NCBI GenBank assembly: GCA_030248065.1
Contig: JASAMV010005997.1
Span: forward strand, 1-64,000
Direction: 5' to 3'
Length of the DNA stretch: 64,000 bases
From: Rhynchonema sp. JSB1_4
Taxonomy: Eukaryota; Nematoda; Chromadorea; Monhysterida; Xyalidae
A program made the translations under genes and the position numbers. The notes beneath the pieces were generated by a model. The model searched no databases, was not told where the DNA came from, and worked only from the letters and a program-made list of their open reading frames with translations. This document shows positions 38,928 through 60,400 of the stretch, one piece after another (positions within the stretch are counted from its first letter, which is position 1; each line of letters opens with the position of its first letter).

Positions 38928-41827
38928 CTAATGCCGTATATCTGATATACGACCATCAAAATATCGATTACAGCCCAAATCTTGCGCGTCAGATCGACTT
39001 TGCCGCCCGGTTTTGCACCAGACCTGCATATATATATGTGTAGTAGCATGTAGTAGCACATTATCGGTGCCACATCACTATAAAAGACCAGCCCCGCGCA
39101 TCCCTGTACGGATTTGGGGACAATACAGGGCGCCGCAGGCGCGATTTTGGAAAAATTGTCTCGTCCACAGAAAAAAGTGCCAATTTTTTGCCTCGAAAAA
39201 GGCCATTTTTGGACATTTTAGCCCATTTTGGGCAACTTTTTTTTATTAAAAAAAAGCAAAATCTGAGTTTCAAAAAAAAAATTTTTTTTTTTAAAAAAAA
39301 TTTTTTAATTGACCACTTTTTTTTTTGAAACAACCCTGAACGCAACGTCACCACCCCGTCACTTTCCCTCTTTACGATTCAGGAAAAAAATTTGACCAAT
39401 TCTTATAAAGTCATTGTGCGACCAATATTATCGAACGATTTGCCTCAGTTTGCACTATACACGTGGTGAATGTTCTGTCTCGATCTCGAATCCCGATCCC
39501 AGCACCATAGTAGACATGGACCGTAGATACAGCATGTTGACGGTGCATAAAAACTGAAAAAAGCACCGACATTACATTAATGTTGAAAATGCACAAACCT
39601 CCAGTATCCAATTTGTGCCGTTATCGGTTTGTTCCTTCTTCAGTCCGTGATGCATGAAAATAGCCGATGAAGCACGATCTTCAGCGATATGTCTGTATGC
39701 AGTGAGTTTACAGTCTCTTCATAGCGTATGTGTGCAACACACAGCAAAATTTCCTTGAATTTTGAGTAGAACTGAAAAAATACCTAGTATTCTGTATAAT
39801 GAACACTACATTGCGACATTACATACCTGTCAATCACCCATCCATGGGCTCGTCGCAATATCCTAATGTGCGTTGAGCATCGTCGTAAACGCAGATAGTG
39901 ATTGGCGCACCAAATGTACAGATGGAAATCACCGGAGAACCTGGCGACAGTTAATTCGACATGCGCATTTGGAAGGACAATGGAGGTGCAGATTTACGCC
40001 CTATTGTAGTCACAATCGTCAAATTGAACCCCCCGGGCGAGTGCTGCACGCAACTTGCTCCCAAATCTGGCAATTATAACTCGTGAATATCCTTCACAGT
40101 GACCGCTGTAAGTGTGTTTCGACAAAGAAATGTGTTGGGCTTATATTCATGTAGTCAACGCATATCATCAACCCTGGTGATCAACGCAATCCAGTGTCAT
40201 GTGAAAACCTATTTCTTGTCGGTCATTTTGGGCTGCGCTGGCCTCTGTCGGCGTTGACAAAAAGTGTTCCCATTGGGCATGAAGGAATGAATTGCAACTT
40301 GCGATATAACTTTAAACGTACCAATACTCGGTGCACGTGGCGACCACCTCGGGATGATCGTGGTAGATGGTTTTGAGCAAAATCAGGTGATTGGCGCCGT
40401 TGTCGTAACTGTGGTAAACGTTCAGGGCTGCAATGCGTGCAGATCTTAGTTCGGTTTCATCTAACTCTGTGGTGGCTACATTGGTTGAGAGTGATTAGTC
40501 ACGTCACTTTTCGTGGCAAGGCTCTTAAAATTTAGTGATGACGAACCTGCTGTTTCGACCGGCGAAATTGTTGCTTATTTTAACTTGGAGAACAATTTTT
40601 TACGCTGGTCGATATAGACAGCAAAATCTCAAAACAGGGAAAGTTGGTGTGACCAAGATGGACATCGATCCGATCAATCAAACAGCTTGATGCCGGGCGA
40701 CGTTATTATAGTTGTGCGGAATAGGATGGGACAAGAGTTCCATATTAAAGATAGAGGAAAAGTTTTGCAGCAATGACACCAACCAACCCCTTGGCAGTTT
40801 CGTGTGCATCTCGGCCCAGCGCATTAGAAAATCGTGTGAATACTCGGAATTCCTGACGATATAATTTCCGGCGGCCACTTCCCAGATGAAGAATCGTTCG
40901 TAAAATATCAGATCAACGTCGGGATCAATGTATTCGTATAGGCTGTGCTGTGGATTGGCGACCCCCGTGTCTGCGTCGAGCACGAATAACCAGTCGATAT
41001 CGGCACGCGATTGTAACAACAAGGACACCAGACAGTGCTTGCGGAAGAAAAGCTGCAAACAACATGATCAATCGATCACAGCGCATCAGACGTGGTACAC
41101 CACAACACCGATATCAAACTTTTATAATTATAATCGATCCGGTTCTGTTATGCTTTGGTCAATTGAATCCTTGTCTTGAGGCTGTATTGCAGCGATTTTT
41201 ACTCTTGCCACTATTTTTTTCACCAGCAAAAAATTTGAAGGTTATATACCTACCGGTACGTAGTTGATAAAGAAATCAGTGGCACCAATTAATCGCAAAT
41301 ACATACATATCTATAAGTACATGGCACAAAAAATGTCATGAGACCCATGCAAAGTCGAGCCAAAGTTAGATTATCAAGCTTCATACATGCCACGCGTTTG
41401 TCTGCGTGTATAGTTGCAAGGACCGTACGGATGCGTCAAACTTCACCAAAGGTTCACTCACATGATTCTGATCGCAGGTCTCGCGCTGAAGTTTAGTCAA
41501 TTTATCGTCATTAATGATGACTAGTTCATGTCGTTCCCTGTTCGCGTAGCACTCAATTGTGGCCAGTGGCCTTCGATACTGGTCTCGGGCCTCTTTCTCC
41601 GAATAATATATCAAAATGGCAACATTTGGCAGCGGGGCGTTGTGTTTGCGAAATCTGGGATCCACAAAATTGTACCTTCTTCGACTTGAACTTTGATTTG
41701 GTGACGGTTTCTTCACCAAAGTGTCGTAAGTCTGACTTAGACTGGTCGCAAACACCATCAGATATGCGATCAGAAGGAAAGTACATGCACCAAGGGTTAC
41801 TGCGAATCTGACCGTGATGCGGGTCAT
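38928..41827 (-). CDS. DUF273-type type II membrane protein (nematode glycosyltransferase-like)
   Basis: Seven exons proposed: 41387-41827 (ATG), 40788-41052, 40322-40427, 40050-40091, 39827-39940, 39599-39692, 38928-39023; 1158 nt, 385 residues. Residues 6-29 (VRFAVTLGACTFLLIAYLMV...) form one membrane segment near the N-terminus, as in Golgi type II enzymes. The body follows the DUF273 order: NVAILIYYSEKEARDQY, LFFRKHCLVSLLLQSRADID, WLFVLDADTGVANP, YIDPDVDLIFYERFFIWEVA, YHSYDNGANHLIL, IRILRRAHGWVID, AIFMHHGLK. LDADTGV resembles the DxD metal-nucleotide motif of GT-A glycosyltransferases, so a Golgi sugar transferase is a fair inference; no substrate is known to me. Exons 1-3 are firm. Exons 4-7 were chosen by phase and weaker resemblance, and the last exon is the least certain. 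Confidence 0.78.
40500..40690. mobile_element. Foldback/MITE related to family E
   Basis: Contains GATTAGTCACGTCAC and, towards the right, GTGACCAAGATGG...GATCCGATCAATC, with the central TTTTACGCTGGTCGATAT motif shared with 25179-25425. It lies in the intron between DUF273 exons 2 and 3. Ends are imprecise. Confidence 0.45.
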
Positions 41828-42932
41828 TTAATATATTATTCGTTCAATTCAGTTAATAAATTGATCTTATTCAATCTTGTGTAGTTTTGACGGCAAAACC
41901 GGGGTGATCAAGCCGGATGCGTTTCAGGAAATGCATACGTTGTGAATTTTGGAAGAATGGTGTTTCGAGTTTTACAGGTGGCTTTGATTGACCTGAGTAA
42001 AAGGTGTTTTGTTTCTCGCGGGGTAGTGCCAAGCAGACAGTTCAATGCCATGCATGAAGTTCAAACGAACTTAGCGTGTACCAGTAGTACTCCGGTGGTA
42101 CTACAGCAACAAACCTTACGAACTCGATGTTCATGTACAACTAACAGGTAATTTTAGTGCGCTTTTGCACATGACTAAAACTAGCTGACATCACAAGCCG
42201 CCGCAAAGCTCCAAACAATACTACATAGTTTGGAACCAGCGTGATTTGTATCGAACTAATGTCACAAACGTACCACGGAAATTGCTGTTTTCGCTTGCGC
42301 TCTTGCAGTTGTGCTTATGCCTGGGTACGACCCGAAATCAGGTGTTAGTGAAAGACGGGTACACCAGGGGCTTGACGGTAGAGACGACACTTTGGTCACT
42401 ATGTTTAGACATTCACAAAAAAGTTTGGCGGGGAATAAACAGTTTGGACAGAATCGGCTGTTACGCGCAGGAACATGGTTGTGACCTGACAACTCACGTT
42501 GTATCTTATCCATATACGAAAGCGCATTGTTAACGGCGAACGGCAGCGTGAACTGATTACTGCAAAAAAGTATGAATCCTCACATGAGCACAATCTGAAC
42601 AGATGTTAAAAGGCACACCAAGTGTCCAAAACATGTCAGCAGGCATTACTGTATCAACCAACAAGATTTTTATACTCCTGTCGTGGGCAAGCAGCTTATT
42701 TTCCTCAATTTCTCATAACTCAACCCCCAAAAGATTAAAAGAAGACATGTAGTGCTCTGTCGAATGCGGTGATTGGAACCTTGTTTGTGTGGGTTCAAGC
42801 TTGTCGTTGTCATCTGCGTCGTAAACAATCTTCGTTTTCTTTTCCAATGGATCAACACACTGCATTTTATACCCACATGACCGACGCAAAATTTTCATTG
42901 ATCCATCAAAGAAGCATACCGCTATCATCAGG
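41828..42932. other. Divergent intergenic region between DUF273 gene and orphan gene
   Basis: No exon recognised. An open frame at 42246-42533 (plus) starts MYRTNVTNVPRKLLFSLALL and looks signal-peptide-like, but it has no family resemblance and was not accepted. Confidence 0.4.
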
Positions 42933-44498
42933 ATGCCCAAGTGCAAGAAATCAGCCAAGTTTAGCGCGAACAACAACAAAAATCAGCAAAAACAACAATC
43001 ATCGAAACGAAAAGTGGAGCCAAAGAAGTATCACGTTAAGCCGGGCAGCAGTGTGCAGACCGACAACTTGCTCGTATCAGCGATCGATGGGTTGTTTTTG
43101 CGGCGTTACGTGACCTTCTGGTGCATTATCACTGATGATGACCTTGGTGCACCACTCGTTTCTGGAAGCCGAAACGGGCAGCCGAAAACACAAATAATTT
43201 TTTAATGACTGGTTTTAGACACAGAAGCTCTTCAAGAAACCGACGTGTTGCATGAAAATATTGAAAAATATTTTTTTGAAGGTTGGGATTTGGTTTGGCG
43301 GACGACGGTGAACGAATAACGACGTCAGCGATCGCCGCGGGCCTGGCGGCCAAATCACGACGAATGACGCTAATGATACGACTGCAGGTATGCACACATA
43401 ATGCGAAGAAAATTATAGTCGGTATCAAAACAGATGTCGAACTTGGTGATCTGGGGATGTGCTTTGGTCCCGTCCAGCTTTTGGCCAAGGCAGGGTGTCT
43501 AAATTCAAAAAGTCCTTTTTATCCAGTGCTTTTCATCTGGCGCTTGTTTGGAATTTGGCGTTTTTTACAGCTGCTGTTTATGGGTCTTTTTTCCTTTTTT
43601 CTTTCCGAATGTCCCATTCAGAACCAATTTGACTAAACAGACCATCCTGTGCCCCCTGGTTCCGCCCTTGGTCCCCAGATGACAAAAAGTGCACAGGACC
43701 TTTGTCTTTTTCTTTTTGTATCTGGTGGTTGAAGACCAAATCTAGCTGGTCAATTGTTCCACGTTTTGCAGGTCGGGCCAACGACGGTACATGCGTTCGG
43801 CGAGGACATTGAATTGTGGCGATGCATTGACAGCTGTTGGACTGTGTTCGTCAAGGTGCGCAAATAGAATCAATTTTTTATTTTATTAAAGGTATACTTA
43901 AAAATAAAAATATTGCGTCATATACTTCCAACACCTTAAGGGCGCCTTTTGCTGTCTGATGGCCAGCGAGCAGCAGAAATACGATGACAAGAACACCACT
44001 TCAACGACAGGAAACAACGACAAGAGCACAAATACCGAACGTCAAAGCGAAACATCACCACAATCCACACCAACAGTCAATCCATGGCTGCAGATGGACA
44101 GTGAAATAGCAATCTGGTCCGGGCTCGCCAAGGGTCTGCCGTCAGTCGATTTCAATTGCGAGCCGCTTATCAGCGTGCTGCCGGGCATACAAAAAGTGAC
44201 CGAACATGCCAAACTGGGCAAGGACGACGACGAGCTGATGACCGTGCACGTCACTGCGCCGCCCGGGAAATTGAAACATCTGCCGAGATTCCCCGAAGTG
44301 AAACTGCTAAAAGTCATACATGACACTTCCGGACAGCCGGGTCGGACCAAACAGTCAATCAAATCACTCAACTGCGCCGAGCGACCGGCGATAGCCGTCT
44401 ATGAGTACATGAAACATCTGGAGTGTCCCGCAATGCACCAGTTGTGCTTCAATGTCGGCACGCATTTCGCGTGCACATTCAAACCACACGACACCTAG
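42933..44498 (+). CDS. Unrecognised protein, 301 residues
   Basis: Four exons proposed: 42933-43090 (ATG), 43282-43387, 43772-43855, 43941-44498 (TAG); 906 nt with matching phases. The third donor (GTCAAG/GTGCGC) and fourth acceptor (CCTTAAG) join in frame to the long final exon, which by itself is a 186-codon open frame with coding-like composition. The N-terminus is Lys/Gln/Asn-rich (KCKKSAKFSANNNKNQQKQ). The middle has ADDGERITTSAIAAGLAAK and HAFGEDIELWRCIDSCW. A Thr/Ser/Asn/Gln-rich stretch follows, then a denser globular part (WLQMDSEIAIWSGLAKGLP, FPEVKLLKVIHDTSG, ECPAMHQLCFNVGTHFACTF). No signal peptide or clear membrane span. I do not recognise the family and propose no function. The first intron's 3' end (TTTTTTTGAAG) is the weakest call; the last exon is the strongest. 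Confidence 0.55.
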
Positions 44499-45857
44499 GG
44501 TGGGGCTGTGTTTGGACGCAAATTGACTAATAAGGTTGGCGAAATATGCATGAGCTCTCAAGCGTCGGAGATTATAGGGTTCAGGTTTGAAGCAGCGCCG
44601 AATCCGGTGAATTCAGTTCAACACGATTCAAAATCGCTTCCAGCTGACCGAGGTGCTTCCTGTTATCATGCGCAACCGGGTTCGTGTGACATGACGTGAA
44701 TGGTTGGTGAACAAAGTGGCTGCACGTTTCGACCTGTTTTCACAGACGGGAGTTGTACCGGGTCATCGTCAGTGAGAATGGAGCAGATAGCAAAAAAACA
44801 TACAATTCGTTCTTGCCTCAACCGCAACACAACAGATGACTTCCATAATCGTCTTGATGCTTCGCAGGTTGACTCAACGACAACAACAACAACTCTGACA
44901 GCCAACATTTTCGCATCGCATATTGTCATTCTGCACTTGTGTGACACGCACACCGACCAGTGCAAGAAACTGAAAAACAGCAGATTTGTTTGGCCGGACA
45001 GTCTGGGGCTTCGGCCTTTCCCGTTGTGTGATTTGATTGATGGACTGTATTCTGTGTGTTGATTTTCTTAAAGCAACCAACACAAGTTTTTTTATCGCGC
45101 ATTGCCTTTTCGCGCGCTGAGCATGTCTGTTATGCATATTTGTGTTGTTTGACTAATCATTATTTTTGGTCGGAAAGCACAGCTTTATCTTGGTTGGGTG
45201 AAAATGCAATGGTTTTTGCTTCCCTTGATGGATGAACGAGAGCTCTGAAAGAACCAAAAATTGAAGTGTTTTAGTTTGAGTTCCGACTTATAGTAATGTC
45301 GTCAAATCACGTCGTCACATTTTGTCGTCAAACCATATGTGCATTAACTAGACGGGACCCGTGCCTACGGCCCGGCTACAGCGCCGCGCGTAAATTTTTT
45401 CTAGAGCGTAAATCTCTCACTCCCATTGTCATGACAGTGCATTGCCATAAATTTCGTCACAGTTGGTATTTTATTTTGGCAAATATAAAACATCCAATCC
45501 AAACATGGACCGAAGACCTTTGTTACCAAACCCATGGCAACGTAAAGTGATGTGATGAGTCACGTCACCTCAAGCAGCACACAGCTTATTGCGAAACATC
45601 GTGTGTGTGTACGCGCACTTGTCACCTCTGTGCAGCATAAATAAGCAGCCAGCGCAACTTTCTGTCATTTTGCCGACAGTCACGTGCTTGGCTCATCTGG
45701 ACTGGAAATTTAGCCTTGAATGTTTGGAAATTTCATTTCTCAACTGAAGCTTCAGATTGCTCAAAAACTGTTAAAAAAATCTACAAAATTTGGAATATTA
45801 TTTTCAGAAATTATTTTTAAAAAAGCTACATAGAACGTTCTTTCAACAATATACAAA
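44499..45857. other. Intergenic region upstream of the sirtuin
   Basis: Contains one copy of a dispersed repeat (about 44725-44790, GACCTGTTTTCACAGACGGG followed by GGGTCATCGTCAGTGAGAAT). The 120-codon frame at 44700-45062 overlaps this repeat and was not accepted as a gene. The AT-rich stretch at 45720-45857 directly precedes the sirtuin ATG. Confidence 0.45.
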
Positions 45858-47737
45858 ATGGCGTGGAGTGCGCACAAGGACGATGAGCAAATTCGAGAGC
45901 ATTTCGTCGATTCGGACACCCTCGACAGACAAGCGGCCGAATTAGCGGATCTTATCCGCCGATCTCGTCACGTTGTTGCGTTCACTGGCGCTGGTGTCAG
46001 TACTTCGGCCGGCATACCCGATTTCAGGGGTCCGAAGGACGACGAAGTTTGCATCGACGCAGCGGGTTCGACACGACCAAACTGGCTGAGCTGCACGGCA
46101 ATTCCAATCTGGATCTGTGTCGGGCGTGCGGACGCGAGTATTTGCGTGATTTTCGATGTCGACGACAAGTTACGAATGGAGTGCATGATCATATGACTGG
46201 TATGTGCTGACTGGGTGATGTTTCAACACACAGTTGAGCTTTTTGATTTGTGACACAAATCTGTGGGAGGGCGCACAGTGTTGGTGATTAACGCTCTGGA
46301 CGTTCAGGTTCCCGTACAATGAAGGGCTACTACAGCGAGACTCGACTACCCTACCCATTACCCTACATAATGTATGTTTCAGATCGGAAATGCGTGTGCG
46401 GCAAGTACCTCTACGACACGATCGTGAACTTCGGCGAGGGTCTTCCCCACAAACCCCTCAACGATGCTTACCAACATTCGAAACACAGCGACCTGTTCAT
46501 TGTGTTGGGAAGCTCGCTGACCGTGTCACCCGCTAATGATATGCCACAAGAAGCAGTCAATCGGGGCGCTAAACTGGTGATTTGCAATCTGCAGAAAACC
46601 CCGTATGATCAATTGAGCTCGTTGAGGTTGGTTGAAATTTTGGGAGTGAAATATTTGAAAATGTGATTGGTATTCCCCGAGCTGTTGACATGACCCGGTC
46701 TCTTGACACGGTCAGTCATTCCTGAATATGCTTGAAAATTGAATTAATTGATCGGGGACTAGACCGTAGATTGCAATAATCATAAAAGCAACTTGTTATG
46801 CTTTCGAGTCGCGTGGTCGCGTGTTGCAATCGCACTGATGATGACCTGGTACACCCAGCCGCCTGTCTGTCTGCGCAGCCAAATACGCTGCACTGCTCAC
46901 ACTATGATTCCAAATTGCAGAATTTTCGCCAAGACCGATGACCTGATGGAGCGTGTGATGTGCAAGTTGGGTGTGCCCATCGCTGATTGGCTGCTGCGAC
47001 GACGCGTCAAAGTGACCAATCAGAACAACAAGATCAACATCGCTGGCATCGAGCCAGATGGGATACCGGCGTCGATATTTGCCAAAGTCAAGGTTTGAAT
47101 AACACTTTATCTTGTGGCATGTTGCGTTGCTGCTTGTGCCAGGGGGGTGCTATCTTTTATTCCGTCTTGAAATGTTGAGCTTTGTCGCCCCCTTAATGAT
47201 GAGGGTCTTTGGGTTTATTCAGTGATGACCTATTGCACTAGCCAAATTGTTGCCTTAGCCAAGTTGAAAGAGGCCCCGAGTGGCCGGGTTCCGCTTGTCC
47301 AAAAATGCATGAATAACAACGCACACGTTATGTGTACACATGTGCATGCATATTTTTGTGCACGCTGCTGTCTTTGAAGCGTCACCTCGTGCATTCGCAA
47401 TGGCGATGGCCTGGTACACCTCCCATCCGTCAAAATACGGTTGAAACGGACAACGAAAAATGCGCTGCCTGGGTATAATTCACATCTATCCTATTCACAG
47501 TTGGTCGACAACACGAATCGCGAACAAGTGATTCAACACGAGCCATTCACATTCGCATTCAATCGATCGCAATGTCCGATGGTGATTCATCTGTATTTCA
47601 TCGGCCACTACAACGAACCGAAATGCAAATTGAAAATCGACTCATCATTTTTGCATGATGGCGGCGATCAGTCTGTGATCTATGAGCTCAAATTTGATCC
47701 GACCACTGGTCAATGGCGTGATCCTGTGATCGCGTAA
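45858..47737 (+). CDS. SIRT6/SIRT7-type sirtuin, internally deleted and frameshifted in this sequence
   Basis: Exons: 45858-46199, 46383-46626, 46921-47092, 47501-47737. Exon 1 begins [15 protein letters not shown] and carries the NAD-binding motif [19 protein letters not shown] (residues 41-59). Right after this, near 46030-46049, the frame shifts by two and resumes with [25 protein letters not shown] and [13 protein letters not shown]. Family members have about 75-80 residues between these points, including the QNxDGLH motif; here they are missing. The rest is normal: [48 protein letters not shown], then a C-terminal extension ([18 protein letters not shown]). The catalytic His (ELHGN) and zinc cysteines are present, one pair as CVC, not CxxC. 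SIRT6/7 enzymes deacylate histones. No intron can explain the gap, because the missing bases are absent. Either a pseudogene or allelic deletion, or an assembly error. Confidence 0.82.
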
Positions 47738-48984
47738 AGCGTGCACGTCAATCGTGAAACTTACGAGCAATGTGATTTTCAATATTTTTAGCTTGCATGA
47801 TTATGAATAATGTTCTGTTCTAATTATAGTTCTATTCTGTGTGACATCCATTTTCAGTCACTGTGATTGCAAATACTATGCAGTTTAGTACCAGATTGGC
47901 GGGACCAACAACCGTCGGGCTTATTCTCGTTTTATCATTTGGAAATTGTGACTGCGAATTCATAGTGATTTTTACGTGTTCATGTCTTGTATTTATGTTT
48001 TTTTCACTTACTGGTCTACTAACACAGGTCTATCATGATCGCTCGTTGACGCTTCTAAACACGAAACCAATAAGGTGAAACTAAAGGTTTACGAATTTGA
48101 TAAAGTCAGTCTCAGTATCATTTTATCGCATTTCTCGCAATTTGTGAAAAAACAGTGTTTGAGCTGACCGAGAAAAAATGAAGAGTAAAAAACAAGCACA
48201 CGATGCAAATGTTTCTGAAAAGACTATATGTATGTATAGGATAAACAAAACAAATTTTAATAGTAATAATTAATATAATAATTAAAAAAGTTGTACCTAC
48301 TAATACACGGTTAGGAACTGCCTCGCACAGTGTGAACCAAACTAAATAGGTATAATAACAAAACTTGATTGACAAATACATAAGATATACAGTAGCTCAT
48401 GGCATCAAAAAACGTTTAAAAATCAGTTGGTTTCAGTTGAAAATGCGCGTTCGAAAATCTGTGCAATTAAATAACAATATTAACAAGTTATAAATGAAAA
48501 AGTACCCAAACACGTACGCAAAGATTTATTGCCCATATATTTCACAGTGATTTTGTTTGTGCACGATGTCAAACAAACCAAGAGAAATAATATTAAAATC
48601 AGATGTATCAAGATTCAATAAAAAAGCAACATAAACAAGCAACCAATAAAACATGTGAAGTCAGAAGAAACACCGGTGCGCGACAAGGGTTCAGAATCAA
48701 AACAATCATAGGCATAGCAAAGTTCAGACAGAGTATAAATCATCAGATATGAGCAGGATAGCGGAAAAAATATTTTCAAAAAAACCTACGGGTATGACAA
48801 CTTCTGAAGCATTTTGTGTATCATGATTATTCCGTCAAGCCACAATTCAGTTTGATTTGACTTTTGAAGCCAAACTTTTGGAGATTTCTGTCCGATAGTG
48901 GGATCCAGATGCTACTTTTTTAAGGACTAAAGTCTCCAAACTTCGACCTTGGCAAATTCTAAACATGAGCATTTTATTTTTTTA
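47738..48984. other. Convergent intergenic region, sirtuin and RBPJ 3' ends
   Basis: AT-rich with no accepted gene. It should contain both 3' UTRs; AATAAA on the plus strand occurs near 48616. No repeats of note. Confidence 0.45.
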
Positions 48985-57489
<8,505 letters not shown>

Positions 57490-60400
57490 AATGATGATCC
57501 GGATCTGGGTCTGCAGGGCGGGAGGACACATGATTTTGGACAAACTTAAGCCGCACTCCGGTTTAAACAACTTTTGTTGCAATCAACAATTGAGAGTTGC
57601 CAGGTAATACGTAGTTTTAAACTTGAAGTCTTCAAGCATGACAGATGAGCTGAAGTTTGAGCTGAGCGCAACACAAGAATAGAATGAATGGTACACCGAT
57701 AGAAACAAGTAGCTGGAACAAGATCTGCACGAGCTTCGACTAGCATTCTGGGAGTCTCTCACTGTCTCCTCCACACAGAAAGACTGTCGGGGTATCGGCT
57801 TAAGCATGGGAACCACTTGTGGGAACCAAACTAGTGCACTATAACAATTAGGCATGCTAGAGGTGCGCATGGCTTGGGAGACAGCAAAGCAGTGGCCATC
57901 CTAAATTGTTTTCCACGGTAGATCCATGAGACCGAAATATGTACATACATCGCAGTTGAACTAACAAACACGTTCTCAGGGCTGATGATTTTGAATGTTT
58001 CAGCTATTTTGAACACTGTTTTTAGTGAACACAGGGTTTAGCTGTGTCAAAACAATTCCGCAATGGATATTTATCCAATGCCATGTTAATGACGCAAGCT
58101 GTACACCAGAATACATTGTATTAAGACAATTGACTTACAAACGAAGGTCTTCACGCTCTGCAAACAAATGTGTCACCATGCACAAATTAGGTTTCCACAG
58201 TGTCAAATAACGAATGCCTTATATCGTAAAAAATGACTTTCCGTTGTTTACAATTATAACATTTCAGGTCCGACGAAGAAAAGCGAATCAATATAAATTT
58301 AGTTGGTAGAAGCGTAGGCGCTAGCATAATAATTGATGCCATTCATGGATTCGCTCGCTGAGCCAAGACTTCCGCCGCCATAAACAGCCAAACGAAGTAT
58401 CACGTTTCAACATTTAGGTACACGTAAATTTCGGCTGTCAAGGAAGCCCCACTTGGCGGCCGGCAAACAAACAAGCCATAACAGGTCCGCGGGGCTGGTA
58501 TCATTAAAATGATACACCCGACGGAAATGTTTGGGCAACGAAAATTCGGCAGCAAATCAAGTGTATCAATAATGCAGTTTTGCTAAAAATTGAAAAAGAC
58601 ATCCTTTTCGCAATATATTTGTGGGGTAAACCACAGAATTGAGGGTTACGGTATTAGTTCCATTAACGCTGCTTTTGAGCACTCCAACGTTTGTCATTAC
58701 CATACACCTAATTGATTACGCGTCTTGTCTTTTCAATCGTCTGTAGGTGCCTAACCAGTCTTGAAATCTGGCACTTGAACCAAGCCAACACATGCGACAC
58801 GACTCAAATCCAGCCGGTCATATGTTTTGGATCATGATGTCATTGTCTCATGTAATCCCCCTTGCCCGTCGTGGATTGTTCGGTACCATCAAGTTGTTGT
58901 ATTGTTGTCTGTGATCCCGCACTTATCCGAAACCAAAACAGACATAAGATTTCCCTCACCATGAATCTCACCATCAAACATCTAGCATCAGGCAGTTGGT
59001 ATGACAGCTGCGGAGATTCCCACGGTGCGGGAATACGTACCCACACACGAGGTTGGTTTGATAAGGTGCTCCCCGTGCACGTATAGGTGTGTAGTACCGA
59101 TGTCTCAGACAATAGAGGTACATACAGGCAATCGTTACATAACACATTGCGGTAAACGGACCCACATGTGTGCACACATCTCAACATCAGACAAAATCAA
59201 ACAGGCCTTTATAGAGCAAAAAGCGTTAATTTCGTCCTACATTGAGCTGCTGCACTGACAAATCGACGAAACAATTAATTGTGAATCCCTAAGCAGCCAC
59301 TTAATGACAAACAAGCCGTTTATGGTATCAACCATACCTATACATACAAAGGGCATGTGTACAGCCAAATGAGTCCACGAGGTACTCATTATCGGCTTAC
59401 TGTACATAACGTTCGTCATCGATAGTTAATAAATGCGTGAAATTGGCGACCGACTAACCACTTTATTTACAGATTTCTTGAACGTTTTTGGGCATCTTAT
59501 CACATGAGGAATCTCACGGATTACGGTAAGCAGCTTATTTGGGAGTGCCCTCTGGTGCTGACCTTCCAAGTGCCAAATGTCAGGCCATTGAAAGAACGTC
59601 CACAGTTTTCAGGTCCCTTTCCTGTGGACCGCATTGACCGTCCGGCCCCCCATGAACGCACACAAAACATACATACAAGTATTGCACATGGAAGTGCATG
59701 AAAGCCGTATGCTTAAATATGGGAACCAAAAACATGGTGCGCCACAGACGTGAGGGAAAATATGTTCAATGTACTTGCTCCAAGTTCACACAGAAGGCAC
59801 AAAGCGCACAATATAGAAAAAGTAGAACGGCGGATTTGAATTTCACACGAAAACAAACGAATCAGAATGAATGCGCATAGCAGACGCATGTAAGCAGTTG
59901 GTAGCAGAGCGCACGCTACAAACGTGGATACGCCATACACCGAGAATGTTATTTTTGGGATGGTCGGAGAGTGAGATTACGTTTTTGGGCACTGCCAACG
60001 ATAATTGTCATAATTCGACCATTCTATGAAGTTTAACGCAGGTCGGTGTACAATTCACGGCACAACAAAATGTACCCAAAAACGGGCTGAAATAACTGGC
60101 GGCGGAACGAGCATGGCACAAAAAAGAGCAGATTTATCTACCATTCCGCCATTACATTATTATTATTATTATGTACTTAGATGATTACCGAATTATGGCT
60201 TTATCTACTGAACGCCCTGACCGCTGGCTGTCGGCGACGGCACTGAACTAAAGGCGTAGCTGTACAGATATGGAAACCGTATACAACAGTGCAACCAGGT
60301 TAGCATTTTGGATCATGGGCTGCGTCGTTACAGTAACCAATTGGATGAGTCGATCCGACAGCTTAGGACAAACAGCAATGAACCTGATTTTCAGGGCAGG

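Noticed and set aside
39873..40079. Plus-strand frame TDGNHRRTWRQLIRHAHLEG as a transposase helix-turn-helix
   Set aside because: It overlaps DUF273 exons 4-5 on the other strand and has no second transposase motif nearby.
44700..45062. 120-codon frame between the orphan gene and the sirtuin
   Set aside because: Its first third is a copy of the dispersed TTTTCACAGACGG repeat; no family features.
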